Source: Imbricaverruca yamaguchii (taxonomy: Eukaryota; Arthropoda; Thecostraca; Neoverrucidae). Taken from it: a stretch of DNA of 64,000 nucleotides. The stretch spans positions 622,501 to 686,500 of the forward strand of contig JAOTOL010001558.1 in the NCBI GenBank assembly GCA_034440575.1. The letters are read 5' to 3'. Positions within the stretch are counted from its first letter, which is position 1, and each line of letters begins with the position of its first letter. Both the position numbers and the translations under genes were made by a program. Positions 20,581-31,165 of this stretch are shown here, piece after piece. The notes beneath the pieces are model-generated. The model was not told the origin of the DNA and searched no databases. It was given only the letters and a program-made list of their open reading frames with translations.

Positions 20581-20725
20581 GACGAGTAGTCTAAGGGTAA
20601 GTTGCCCGTCTCACAAACGAGAGATCGTGGATTCGAGTTCCACCTGTAGCTACTCGTCGCCCGCGACCAATCGGCGTGAGAGAATGGCAACGCTACATGA
20701 CTCAACGGTCGAGTGTCGTAAAACC
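20581..20725 (+). mobile_element. tRNA-derived SINE
   Basis: The head has an A-box-like TAGTCTAAGGGTA and a T-arm GTGGA-TTCGAGT-TCCAC with a perfect 5-bp stem and 7-nt loop, i.e. a B box. GACGAGTAG at 20581 pairs with CTACTCGTC at 20650-20658. The distance to the 3' acceptor strand is about 8 nt too long for a real tRNA, so I call it a SINE head and not a tRNA gene. A tail GCGACCAATCGGCGTGAGAG follows and is shared with 15795-15925 and, loosely, 4505-4575. Confidence 0.7.
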
Positions 20726-21869
20726 AATAACCACCACAGGCACTAGTATAATATTCCCATAAAGTTACAGATAAACCATAAAAATCGGCATAGTAGAACT
20801 TTGTTAGCGCAGTTTGAGCGTAGTATTCTAAGCCTACATCTTCCTTTGTGATGTCACCATATTGTGGCCAATTTTCATCAAATAAATACACCAGTTCGGG
20901 CCGGCTCCACTTACTTTCATTGGCTGAATTTCTGAATACTGTGAACATGTGGTGTTGTTGTCCGTAGTCACTACCATTGATCTCAATTATCCAACTAGGT
21001 ATATTTAATTTAATTACTAAATAGTTCATTTAAACTATTGCAATGTTTTGTTGCTTTTTTATTTGTATTGTCCGCTATTTCACTTCATCGTCTAAACTTC
21101 CAGTAGTGGATGCTCATAAAACGTGATAGTATTTCTGAGACAAACGCCACCTATATTAATTTCGTGACCCTGCTGCCACCTACCGCAAAAAAGGAAAACG
21201 CCGCATTTCTGGTCACATACCGAACAAAACATAGGTGACCAGGAAATGAGAATTGATATTCACTACCTGAATTTGACCATTTTCTTAACGTCTAGCACAT
21301 TTTTTCTATTGAAATCAAAACCCAGTTCTGAAACAATATTGCCTAGCTTTTAAAACTGCGCTATGACTGAATATTTTCGCCACAACTTTAATCAATATTA
21401 CGTAGGAGAGTCTGGATTTGGCCTGACGCACCCAGTTCGGGCGAAGGCTCTAAAAAATAGCGAGAAAAAAAATATACGAAAAATGGAAATAGGTAGATCG
21501 TTGGTAATAGTGTTGCATTAGTATACGCAGTATACTAATTATACTAATACCATGCAACATGCAACACTTAATTTTGCAGGTTTACACCACCATAAAACGT
21601 TTAACTTTGACCCAAAAGAAGACTACTAAACTATGTAGCCCAACTTGGAACTTCGCTCTTTAGAGCCCCACGAAGGACTCCAGGCATTATTTTTCTTGTT
21701 AACTAGGTGACGACTTGGCATGTCCAACCAATCAAAATGGCTTAGCTTCGTCTCTGCTACCTGTTGCCACTAGCTGCCACAAACAACTCCCTATCCCCAC
21801 GAACAGTCAGCCAGGTGACGTCAGATCTAGCCGCTCTCACGGCTGCTGTGGCAAATAATATTGCGCCAG
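20726..21869. other. Intron DNA, no feature recognised
   Basis: AT-rich; includes an imperfect hairpin near 21512-21567 (GTGTTGCAT ... ATGCAACAC). No supported gene. Confidence 0.45.
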
Positions 21870-23215
21870 TGCGCAGTACAGTGTTACATGGCTGGACAGC
21901 ACAGCGGCACAGTGTGTTGCACGGCTCGACAATACAGTGGCACAGTGTTGTTACACGGCCCAACAGTGCGGCAGTACAGTGTTGTTGCACGACTCGACAG
22001 CACAGCAGTACAGTGTTATTACACGGCTCGACAGAACAGCAGTACAGTGTTATTACACGGCTCGACAGAACAGCAGTACAGTGTTGTTACACGGCCCGAC
22101 AGAACAGCAGTACAGTGTTGTTACACGGCCCGACAGAACAGCAGTACAGTGTTATTACATGGCTCGACAGTACAGCAGCACATTGCTGTTGCGTGACTCG
22201 ACAGTACAGTGTTGTTGCACGGCCCGACAATACAGCAGTGCGATGTTGTTACATGGCTCGACAGTACAGCAGCACATTGCTGTTGCGTGACTCGACAGTA
22301 CAGTGTTGTTGCACGGCCCGACAATACAGCAGTGCGATGTTGTTACATGGCTCGACAGTACAGCAGCACATTGCTGTTGCGTGACTCGACAGAGCAGCAC
22401 AGTGTTGTTGTACGGCTCGACAGTACAGCAGCACATCGTTGTTGCACGGCTCGACAATACAGCAGCACATTGCTGTTGCACGGCTCGACAGAACAGCAGC
22501 ATAGTGTTGTTGCAAGGCTCGACAGTACAGCAGTACAGTGTTGTTGCTCGGCTCGGCAGTACGGCGGTAGTGTTGTTGCATGGCTCGACAGTACAGCGGT
22601 ACAGTGTTGTTGCATAGCTCGACAGTACAGTAGTACGTTGTTATACGTGACTCGACAGTACAGTGTTGCTACAGCAGTACAGTATTGTTGCATGGCTCGA
22701 CAGTACAGCAGTACAGTGTTGTTGCTCGGCTCGGCAGTACGGCGGTAGTGTTGTTGCATGGCTCGACAGTACAGCGGTACAGTGTTGTTGCATAGCTCGA
22801 CAGTACAGTAGTACGTTGTTATACGTGACTCGACAGTACAGTGTTGCTACAGCAGTACAGTATTGTTGCATGGCTCGACAGTACAGCGGTACAGTGTTGT
22901 TGCTCGGCTCGGCAGTACGGCGGTAGTGTTGTTGCATGGCTCGACAGTACAGAGGTACAGTGTTGTTGCATAGCTCGACAGTACAGTAGTACGTTGTTAT
23001 ACGTGACTCGACAGTACAGTGTTGCTACAGCAGTACAGTATTGTTGCATGGCTCGACAGTACAGCGGTACAGTGTTGTTGCTCGGCTCGGCAGTACGGCG
23101 GTAGTGTTGTTGCATGGCTCGACAGTACAGAGGTACAGTGTTGTTGCATAGCTCGACAGTACAGTAGTACGTTGTTATACGTGACTCGACAGTACAGTGT
23201 TGCTACACGGTTTGA
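21870..23215. repeat. Minisatellite with nested higher-order repeats
   Basis: The basic unit is about 34-36 bp (ACGGCTCGACAG, then AACAGCAGTACAGTGTTGTT). Near 22200-22390 a 94-bp higher-order unit repeats. From about 22640 to 23200 a 178-bp higher-order unit repeats three times (phase points 22663, 22841, 23019). Cysteine- and tyrosine-rich open frames follow from the CAGTACAG/TGTTGTTG words and are not genes. Confidence 0.93.
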
Positions 23216-24584
23216 CAGTGCGGTATACCCAGCAAATCGGCCGCCACTGCCGTGGGCGCGGCCGGAAATGGTTGAAACGGCCGGCGGGCGTCTGATGGTC
23301 GGAAGACGCCCGCCACGTGAGAGCGCCGTCAACGGCGTCTGGTGTGGGCGGGGCGTGCGGGTGGGGGCGCGGCAGCGGGTGGGGGCGCGGCGTCGGCGGC
23401 GGCGGCGGCGGCAGCCAGGTGGCAGACACCGCCGCCAGGTGGGACGCCGACCGCAGTCGGGCGAGCTGCAGCCGTTCGGCCGGCCCGCCCGCCGCCGGGC
23501 AGTAATGCCGTCCGACCGGTGCAGACACTCATTATCGGCCTCGTCTGCTCCCCGGCCGCCGGTGCCGCTATCCGGGCCGTCTGCTCCCCGACCCGCATGG
23601 GCGGGCCGACCGACGGCCTCGGCGAAACCAGACGGTGTCGGACGCCAGCCAAGGCAGGCTATCCGCCGACCTCCGACCACTACCACCATACCAGTACAGC
23701 ACACGACACGCCCACACACACAGGTAACACGCACCCACCGACCTCAGACCACTGCCACCATACCCGGACAACACACGACACGCCCACACAAGCAGAGCAT
23801 ACGCGTCCTCGGTTACCGCCCACTTGAGGAGAAATCCAGTCACTGCAAGTTATCAGGCACTGGCAAGTGGCCATCTGAGCAGCAACTCAGGCTAGGCCAT
23901 GGCACACCTCAGACCACTTCGGTTATTATCCGGCCGCCTCGTGCTCCGCCACTACATATCGTTATTCGGTCGTCTCCTGTTCCACCACCGCGGATCATTA
24001 TAGTGTCGCCTCCTGTTCCACCCCCACGGACCATTATCCAGTCTCCTGCTCCACCTCCACCTCCACGGACCGTTATCTGGTCATTATAGTGTCGCCTCCT
24101 GTTCCACCCCCACGGACCATTATCCGGTCGCCTCCTGTCCCACCCCACGGATCACTATCCGGTCGTCTCCTGCTCCAGTGTACCGATGACCGGCGGCCGG
24201 CGGCGGCATCACCGGACGCGCCGGGGCCACTCGGACTGCGTGCCGACGCCGGATGTGACACGGTGCATTTCCAACGGCTGGCGGAGCTGCGGTGCAGCCG
24301 GGGACGGCCTGTGGAAATGCCTGGCGGCCACCCCCGCCGGCCGCCCCGCCGGTCGCCACACCGGCCAGACAGACACCAGCCGTGCGGTGGCAGCTGCCGT
24401 CCGGAGGCCGCCGCCGGGGAGCCGGTCGAGCCGTCTGTACCATACGAGACCACGTGGAGCAGACCGGCGACGTGGCGCCGCCGCCGGTCGGCACGGTGCG
24501 GAGCTTCCCACCGCACAGACGGGACTCCCCCGGGACAGATGAGCTGTGTGCCGGCAGGATCGTTGGCGACCCGCAGGCAAAAAG
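23216..24584. repeat. GC-rich intron block with short degenerate tandem repeats
   Basis: It contains a (GGC)n stretch near 23388-23412, a repeat of CACACGACACGCCCACAC type at 23690-23800, and a 30-36 bp CGGTCGCCTCCTGTTCCACC-type repeat at about 23930-24180. Open frames up to 356 codons on both strands reflect low stop-codon frequency in GC-rich DNA; no domain was recognised. Confidence 0.6.
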
Positions 24585-24990
24585 ACAAGGCCACCAAAGG
24601 TTCAAAGGTATGCCAGGGGAGGATCAAGAGAGGACAAGCAGAGGCTCAGAGGTACACTAGGGGACGCACAGAGGTACATTAGGTGAGGCAAAGAGGACGC
24701 TAGGTAAGGCTCAGAGGCGCACAAGAGAAGGATCAGAGATAAGCCAGGGCAGGTTCAGTGGTGCAGCAGGGGAGACTCGGAATTTGGCTAGGAAGGGGGC
24801 TCAGAAGAATGTCAGCGAAAGCTCAGAGGATGTTAGGGGAGGCTCGGAAGGACGCAGGACGTAAGGACGAAAGAGAGGCCAAAGATGCGCCAATGTAGGT
24901 TGCGATAAGCCAGGCGATGCTCAGAGGGAGTTCAGAGGAAGTCGCCAGGGGGAGTCTACAGCCAATTCGCCACACCGCAACGCGGGACTC
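24585..24990. repeat. Purine-rich degenerate tandem repeat
   Basis: The plus strand is dominated by A and G, with recurring GGCTCAGAGG, GGGGAGG and CTAGG words at about 25-30 bp. There is strong strand asymmetry over 400 bp. On the transcribed (minus) strand this is pyrimidine-rich. Confidence 0.7.
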
Positions 24991-26012
24991 CGTGCGGCAC
25001 GAGACCCCTCCCTAATAGTATGCACGTCCAAGACAGAGCACAGCTCGACTCGAAGAACAAGGAACCACATAAGAACAGTTTTTATCTTGGAGTTGTTTGA
25101 TTGCTTTCATCGGGAACGTGAATACAATCGGCGCTTGCGAGTAGGCCTTGCAGACGCTACACATTCCTGGGGATGATATTACATAAGCCAGAGGGAAATC
25201 TTATTCCGACTCGAAGTGTGAACGTAACCAAGGAGACGCCAGACGACGTCGAAGACAGCTTGTAATGACGGATTGATATCGATATGTGGAATAAGGTATG
25301 TGCCGATATTCCCCCCCCCCCCACCCCACGAGTCCATTGACTCGGTATAACTATGAACTGCAAGCATCGGTAATAGTTGGTTCACACGATGATTAAAACG
25401 TGACCAGCCACGCCTAAGGAATTACACACGAAGGGCAGATTCAGGAATTATCATGGGCAGGGGTACATTTCTTCGGAGGACGCCTTCGGCGAAAAGAAAT
25501 CAGTTGAGGAAGCGTTGCATTCGAGCACACTAAGGAGTTGCCATTTTTGTCTCAAGTGAGCGCCGTTTCCCAAAGAGTCGCTGAGCCTTCCTGAACGGAC
25601 GGCTCTCCATGCCCAGGGAGGGGGGGGGCGCCACCTCTTCAATTGGGGAGGGCCCATTTCCTCAGTGCCGTTTATCTGTGCCCGCCTGTTACACACTAGC
25701 ATCCTAGAAAATATCGAACATCCACACACCAACGAATAACAGCATGGAAATACCAACGAGGCGGAGTATCCCAGGTTCTTTGATTTTTTTTACCGATACA
25801 TTAAACATACTTGACATACGAGCGCCCACATCCAGGATCACCCATCGTATACCAACCAATCACTCGATTAGTCAACCGTTGAGAGATTGTTTCGCCTAGC
25901 TACCAATCGACTTTCGTGCGAAGTAATACAGCACCAACATCTCAGCTGGGCCCCCGCATCCTCCGCCACGTCAAATCGCCCAACAGGCGCACCACCAATG
26001 CATCCAACGTAC
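24991..26012. other. Intron DNA, no gene recognised
   Basis: It includes a C-run at about 25310-25323 and no supported feature otherwise, up to the donor of the exon at 26013. Confidence 0.45.
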
Positions 26013-26234
26013 CCTCAAAAACCGGCCGCGCGAGTTCTCCTTGAGGTCAAGGTAGTAGCGCCTGTTGTCTTTGACCATCATCTCCGATTTGAGCTTGCCG
26101 TCTTCGGGGAAGTTTTCAGGGCTGGGCGGGCCGAGGCTCGAGTAAAAGTCGCTGAACGACGACAGGTGGTCCCGAAACTCGGCCGCAGTCGACAGCGCCA
26201 GGAACACCTGACTGCGCCGGCCGTCCGCCGCGAT
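26013..26234 (-). CDS. PURA: Pur-alpha, exon with end of first and most of second PUR repeat
   Basis: 222 bp, 74 codons, phase 0 at both ends. It starts [20 protein letters not shown] and continues [17 protein letters not shown] (helix ending the first PUR repeat), then [20 protein letters not shown] and [15 protein letters not shown] (strands of the second repeat). The first two repeats form the nucleic-acid-binding PUR domain in known structures; [13 protein letters not shown] and GRFLR are conserved in it. The acceptor is GACGTGCCCAG/ATC, which is poor in pyrimidines and abuts a 33-bp tandem array. The donor is [24 protein letters not shown] strongly resembles insect Pur-alpha as I remember it. 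Confidence 0.95.
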
Positions 26235-26236
26235 CT

Positions 26237-26910
26237 GGGCACGTCAGGTCACAAGGTCAGGGCAGACAGCACGCTAGATTACACGATCAGGGCAAACACC
26301 AACACGTCATGTCACACGATCAGGGCAGACACCAGCACTCCATGTCACAAGGTCAGGTCAGACACCAGTACGCCGGGTCATAAAGTCAGGGCAGACACCA
26401 GCACGCCGGGTCACAAGGTCAGGGCAAACACCAGGACGTCAGGTCACACGTTGAGGGCAGACACCAGCATGTCAGGTCACACGGTGAGGGCAGACACCAG
26501 CATGTCAGGTCACACGGTGAGGGCAGACACCAGCACGTCATGTCACACGGTGAGGGCAGACACCAGTACGCCGGGTCACAAGGTCAGGGCAGACACCAGC
26601 ACGCCGGGTCACAAGGTCATGGCAAACACCAGGTACGCCGGGTCACAAGGTCAGGGCAGACACCAGCACGCCGGGTCACAAGGTCATGGCAAACACCAGG
26701 ACGTCAGGTCACCAGGTCAGGTCTGACACCAGCATGTCAGGTCACACGGTCAGTGAGGCATCACACCAGGTCACACAGTCAGGTCGGACTCCAACATGTC
26801 GGGTAACAAAGTTCAGGTCAGACACTAGCACGCCAGGTCACACGGTCCGGGCAGACACCGGCACGTCGAGTCAGACAACAGTACGCCAGGTCACAAAGTC
26901 AGGTCAGATA
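26237..26910. repeat. 33-bp minisatellite abutting the exon acceptor
   Basis: The unit is GTCACAAGGTCAGGGCAG followed by ACACCAGCACGCCGG, about 20 units with drift at the right. It begins two bases outside the exon at 26234. Most left-hand units contain GGGTCA-CA-AGGTCA or GGTCACACGGTCA, i.e. direct repeats of a nuclear-receptor half-site separated by two bases. Confidence 0.93.
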
Positions 26911-27104
26911 CCAGTCATGCGTTATTCACAATATCGCAGCCCAAATTCAGACAATGTCGTCAACACCGGAATTCGCAAGCCATCACCCTGATCTCGAGTT
27001 GTCAGGCCATAATATTGAGACGCAAGGCCAGGTCAGAAACCACAGGGTTGGATTAAAAGACACAGGACCAGACGACAGGACATACACAGACAAGTTGTGA
27101 GCAA

Positions 27105-27385
27105 GTGACCTCATTGGCTGGCCGCCGTGATCTGGGGTCGCCAGGTCAAGGTCGGGTCACAGGACAGCGTCAAGTCTGGGGACGCAGTCAGCGGACGGAG
27201 TCAGATCACAGCAGGTCAGGCGGACAGCCAATACAGAGGATCAGGTCACGCGGCAGTCAGATCACAGGACGTCCAGTGAACAATCGAATGCACGGGGTAA
27301 GGCCACGCGACAGTCGGGTCACAGGTCAGGTGGACACTCGATGCATAGGGTCAGGTCACACGACAGTCAAGCCATCGAATGAGGT
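27105..27385. repeat. Degenerate GGTCA-rich repeats including an exon-edge copy
   Basis: 27117-27150 reads GGCTGGCCGCCGTGATCTGG then GGTCGCCAGGTCAAGG. It resembles the exon/intron edge at 26215-26250 (GCCGGCCGTCCGCCGCGATC then TGGGCACGTCAGGTCA). The rest is irregular GTCAGGTCACA-type repeat. Confidence 0.6.
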
Positions 27386-28647
27386 CCTCTAACAAAATAC
27401 ATTGCAGCACGACACGGAAACAGGTTAAATAATAATATTGAAAGCAAAATAAGATCCAACTTTTTGGCCCATATTGGTAATGAATTCAGTACTTCTGCGC
27501 GAAAATACAGCATTAGCTGGATGAAAGGGTCAAATTTTCATCGCAGATCATTTCTAAGGGTAACGCATTTCTCGGCATGTGCTTCCCATTGAAAATGATC
27601 TGCGATCGAGGAGTTTGAGCTTCTGAAGCACCTAATGACTACGCCAAAAAATCGCATTCATTGCGAATATGAGGCAAACATTTAATAACATTCAACTTTG
27701 AAGCATGGTAGGCAAGGAAACAAAGTTCCTTCTCAGTTGCCTATGCTATTCGTCTGAATTTAGCAGGTGGCAGGTAGTGCGCCAATGTTTCTGTCGGAAT
27801 GCACACAGTTCCCGAGTACGTGATGACCGTCCCAAAAAGTATCCAGCCATAAAGGTTTATTATTTAATTACGCTGAAATTATACAATAAATTATGCTTCC
27901 TCGCTGCGGTCAACATGATCACCAATATCATGATCAATTATCATACGATCATGATCCATAGTAACGCGACTGAATGACCGGGAATCCGCGCACTTGGTAA
28001 TTGTACTGAAAACTGGCATTAAATTAATACAACAGGGTTTCATCAAAACCAACCACAAATAAATAGCTACATCTTACACATGTGTAAACAGGGCGAAGCT
28101 CGAGCGAAAGAGAGTATGTCGGAGAAGGCTCGAGTTAGGCCCGAGTATAAAGTTACTCTGAAACTGATCTTATCTGCCAGTGATACTTTTGAAATTAGGA
28201 CCTTCTTCTTCGCCTTTCTATTATTATTATTACGTAATTTCTATTATTACGTACATTAAACACACACACATCGACACATTCTGTACACATATTCACAGCA
28301 GTACATTGCACGGACGTGTCGTGTTGGTTAACCGAGCTGGGTAACGAATCTTCTCGAGATCACCAGGCCAAATACAAAGTGAGAGCATAGCCCACAGAAT
28401 GGTCTGTATTTATTTTCATACAACTGGCACTAGCTTTGCATTTGGCACAAACGGCGATGGATTTGCTGTGCGGTTCTCAAGCTCCACTAGAAAGTGTAAA
28501 CTGTGGATTTGATGTTCGAGTTTTGAAGAGACACCCATCTCCGTATTCGATAAACCAAACATTTTCCTCTCCACATCCAGGATTAAACTTTCAAATTCAG
28601 TCTTGAGTTGGCATGTTATTTACGCAATCCAAATTTACATTGTACAT
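27386..28647. other. Intron DNA, no feature recognised
   Basis: AT-rich sequence with short CA runs near 28260. Nothing could be supported. Confidence 0.45.
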
Positions 28648-29557
28648 TGGGGTTAAAATGGAAGATTCTGACTAAAGTAAGCACTTGTTGGCAAGTTCAC
28701 TTAAAACAACGTGGATTCCTCCGCTGTACCGAGTAGAGAAAGAAACTTCAAGAGAATCTAAGTCAATTTTGAAAAATTTATAAGAATAAAATGTCGATTT
28801 TTTTTTGGTGAGGAAAAAATCGGTCATGGTCTATTTCGCATTCATCTTCGACATATTTTTTCCTTTAAAATTTGCCACAAAATGTATTCCCCAGAGCAAA
28901 AAAAAACATCAGTTATGATCTCGCTGACCCCACTGGTGACGCAGTGATAAATTATTCGTAAAATATGGTGAAATATGCCACTTTCTGAACACTCAATCCA
29001 CATCCTCCTCAAAGAAGTATTGGCATCCTGTTCCCCGATGAATGCTCATAAAGTCTTCATGTCTCCTTTATAACAGCATCTAATGCATAAACAGCACGTG
29101 CGTGCTATCAATAAGGAATGATGACACATTTTCGAATGCAATTTCAGGTAAAGGGATAACCTATAATGTGATATGGCATACAATATCGGTTTATAACATT
29201 ATTTTCCCCATCCCAAATATAGCTATTCTTAAATTATGAATCTCAAAACAACTGATAAAGGTTCAGGTCATAAGTTTTAGTCTGAAAGAAATCAAAAGCA
29301 TTTCAAATGACATTAATTTCATGGCAAATTTCTACATCCTGCTGGTTTCATTTCTACATCTCAGACCTAATGAAAAACCATTATTTTGACACTGTAGTGA
29401 CGTCATTTGGGGATTTGGGGGGTGGCTTTGGGCCCCAGTTATCGAGTGCTTTTCGATGACACCACTTTCGTTTTCGTGCAAAGCTTAGTTTTGAAATTAG
29501 ATGAGGCATAAAATGCACCCCACTCCCCCCCCGAGACGAGGTGTGAGGTCCCAACTA
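28648..29557 (+). mobile_element. TTAA-type MITE family A, 5'-truncated copy split by a hAT MITE
   Basis: 28648-28941 and 29395-29557 align with the inner and right parts of the copies at 30372 and 45050 (GGTTAAAATGGAAGATTCTG, GACGTCATTTGGGG, CCCCGAGACGAGGTGTGAGG). The left part is missing. The interruption is the 453-bp hAT-type element at 28942-29394. Confidence 0.8.
28942..29394 (-). mobile_element. hAT-type MITE nested in a TTAA MITE, with 8-bp target duplication
   Basis: It runs from CAGTGATAAATTATTCG to CCATTATTTTGACACTG, the inverse orientation of 11351-11830. Flanks TGGTGACG (28934-28941) and TAGTGACG (29395-29402) differ by one base. The intact family-A copy at 45050 shows a single TGATGACG at the same point, an effective empty site. 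Confidence 0.93.
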
Positions 29558-30371
29558 ACTGTGCCGCAACTGTACTGACATCGTCAGCGTGGGAGACACT
29601 AATATAGCTCAACTGAAGAGGTTCCAGCTCTGAAGGCATCCATAAGGCTGACCTAACGAGCCAGATGGCGTTGCACGCTTATTTTACTGCCACAACGACC
29701 AGCGGAGCGTTTTCGGTTGCTCTCTGACCGGGCTAATCAGTTCTGACTGATTCCGGCCGGACTGTGTTTACGACCGTTTACATACCGGACTTGTCAACTG
29801 GAACATTTTCATGGCCTGACTAATCATAGGCGACAGTTGGCATTGTAAACTTTCCGCTCGGGGGTCCATGAAACACCCGTATTTCAGAAACCGGCTCAGA
29901 ACTATAAGAGCCAGGCGACACCTGGTCCACTAAATGACTATGCCTACAAAGCGATGATTACATTGGCGACAATTGTTTGAATAGAGGAATGCTCTACCTG
30001 TCTGCATACACCCATGCTCGCTTCCCCAAGTACTGGTTACTCGACGTCATTGGGCACATCGACAGCAGCAGACATTAGCATTCCTTGCCAGCACAAGCTG
30101 ACTCATCATTGATCTACATTTGTCAGAGTTGCAGCTTCCAGTCGGAGCCCATATGTTCGAAGTCGTTCATCGGGCTGAGACTTATTATAATGACCCGTCT
30201 AGTTGCCGGTTGCCATGCAGTACACCGTCAAGCTGGCCGGAAAGAGTGACAATACCAACAGGCGCGCGCTCACCGTCTACACCACGGCAAGAAAATGTGC
30301 GGACGCTTCACACCACACGTGCAAGCGTTGTATGACTGAACACATCAGCACACATACCACCGGCGGCGACT
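29558..30371. other. Intron DNA between MITE copies
   Basis: No supported gene or repeat. Confidence 0.45.
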
Positions 30372-31165
30372 TTAACCCGCGCCATCTCGGGGGGGGGATA
30401 GGCGCCCTTCTCTAAGTGTCTGCGTATAATGAAAGAAAGACGCGCGGCAGCGCGTCGAAATTTGGCATGCCTTTCACCACATCAATTCGGCATGCTGTGT
30501 CAAAATTTGTAGGTCAGGTCATCTAGGGTCCCCGAGTTAGTGAAGGTTTAGCGAGATCACCCCAGGAAAAGTTCAACCAGTCGTCACGCTTTAGCGGATA
30601 GATATTAAAATGAAATTATCAACGTTTGCTTATCTTTAGGGACAAACCAAACGCACCAGAGGCATTTCTGTTTTTTTTTTAAAATAAGTTACTTATTAGA
30701 TTCGAATATTTGCCAGGTGGAGTTAAAATGGAAGATTATGGCTAAAGTAAGCATTTTTATGAGAGCAAGTTGACTTCGAGGAATGTTTTTCGGTCCGTTT
30801 TATCGATTAGAAAAATAAAATTATGGAAAACTGAAAATTAAATTTTTTGAAAATTCAACAAGAAATTGGTTTTTGGGTGCGCACAAATTTTCGGCCCAGG
30901 GTCGATTTCGCTTTCCTCTTCTGATTCTAAATATTTTTTTCCTTAAATCTCCCCCAAAATTAACTCCCCACAGCTAAAAACATGATCTAAGTCATGAAAC
31001 CTTAGGCCCCCTAGCGACATCATTTTGGAGGATTTGGGGGGTGGTGGCTGGCTCTACTCGTCGAGCGCTTTCCGATGACATCACTTTCGTTTTCGTGCCA
31101 CACTGAGTTTGGAGATTAGAGAGGGGTTGTATCCCCCCCCCCCGGGACGGGGTGTGAGGGTTTAA
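30372..31165 (+). mobile_element. TTAA-flanked MITE family A, complete copy (794 bp)
   Basis: It begins TTAACCCGCGCCATCTCGGG and ends GGGACGGGGTGTGAGGGTTTAA, so short GC-rich inverted repeats lie just inside TTAA at both ends. The interior is AT-rich, with TTAGGGACAAACCAAACGCA, AAAATGGAAGATT and TTTCGTTTTCGTGC shared with the copies at 45050, 58346 and 28648. It has no coding capacity. TTAA duplication would fit piggyBac- or Kolobok-type mobilisation; which one is unknown. Confidence 0.88.

Larger units (their letters stand above)
11331..26012 (-). other. Pur-alpha intron (about 14.7 kb), packed with repeats
   Basis: It is bounded by AGG/GTACGT at 26013/26012 and CAG/GTATC at 11331/11330. 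Contents are listed separately: a hAT MITE, 27-bp arrays, SINE-like elements, the 21.9-23.2 kb array and a purine-rich array. No nested gene was recognised on either strand. Confidence 0.85.

Noticed and set aside
20581..20659. Functional tRNA gene
   Set aside because: A perfect T-arm is present, but spacing to the acceptor strand is too long and a SINE-type tail follows.
21861..23115. Cysteine-rich repeat proteins on both strands
   Set aside because: Product of CAGTACAG/TGTTGTTGC minisatellite words; frames change between units.
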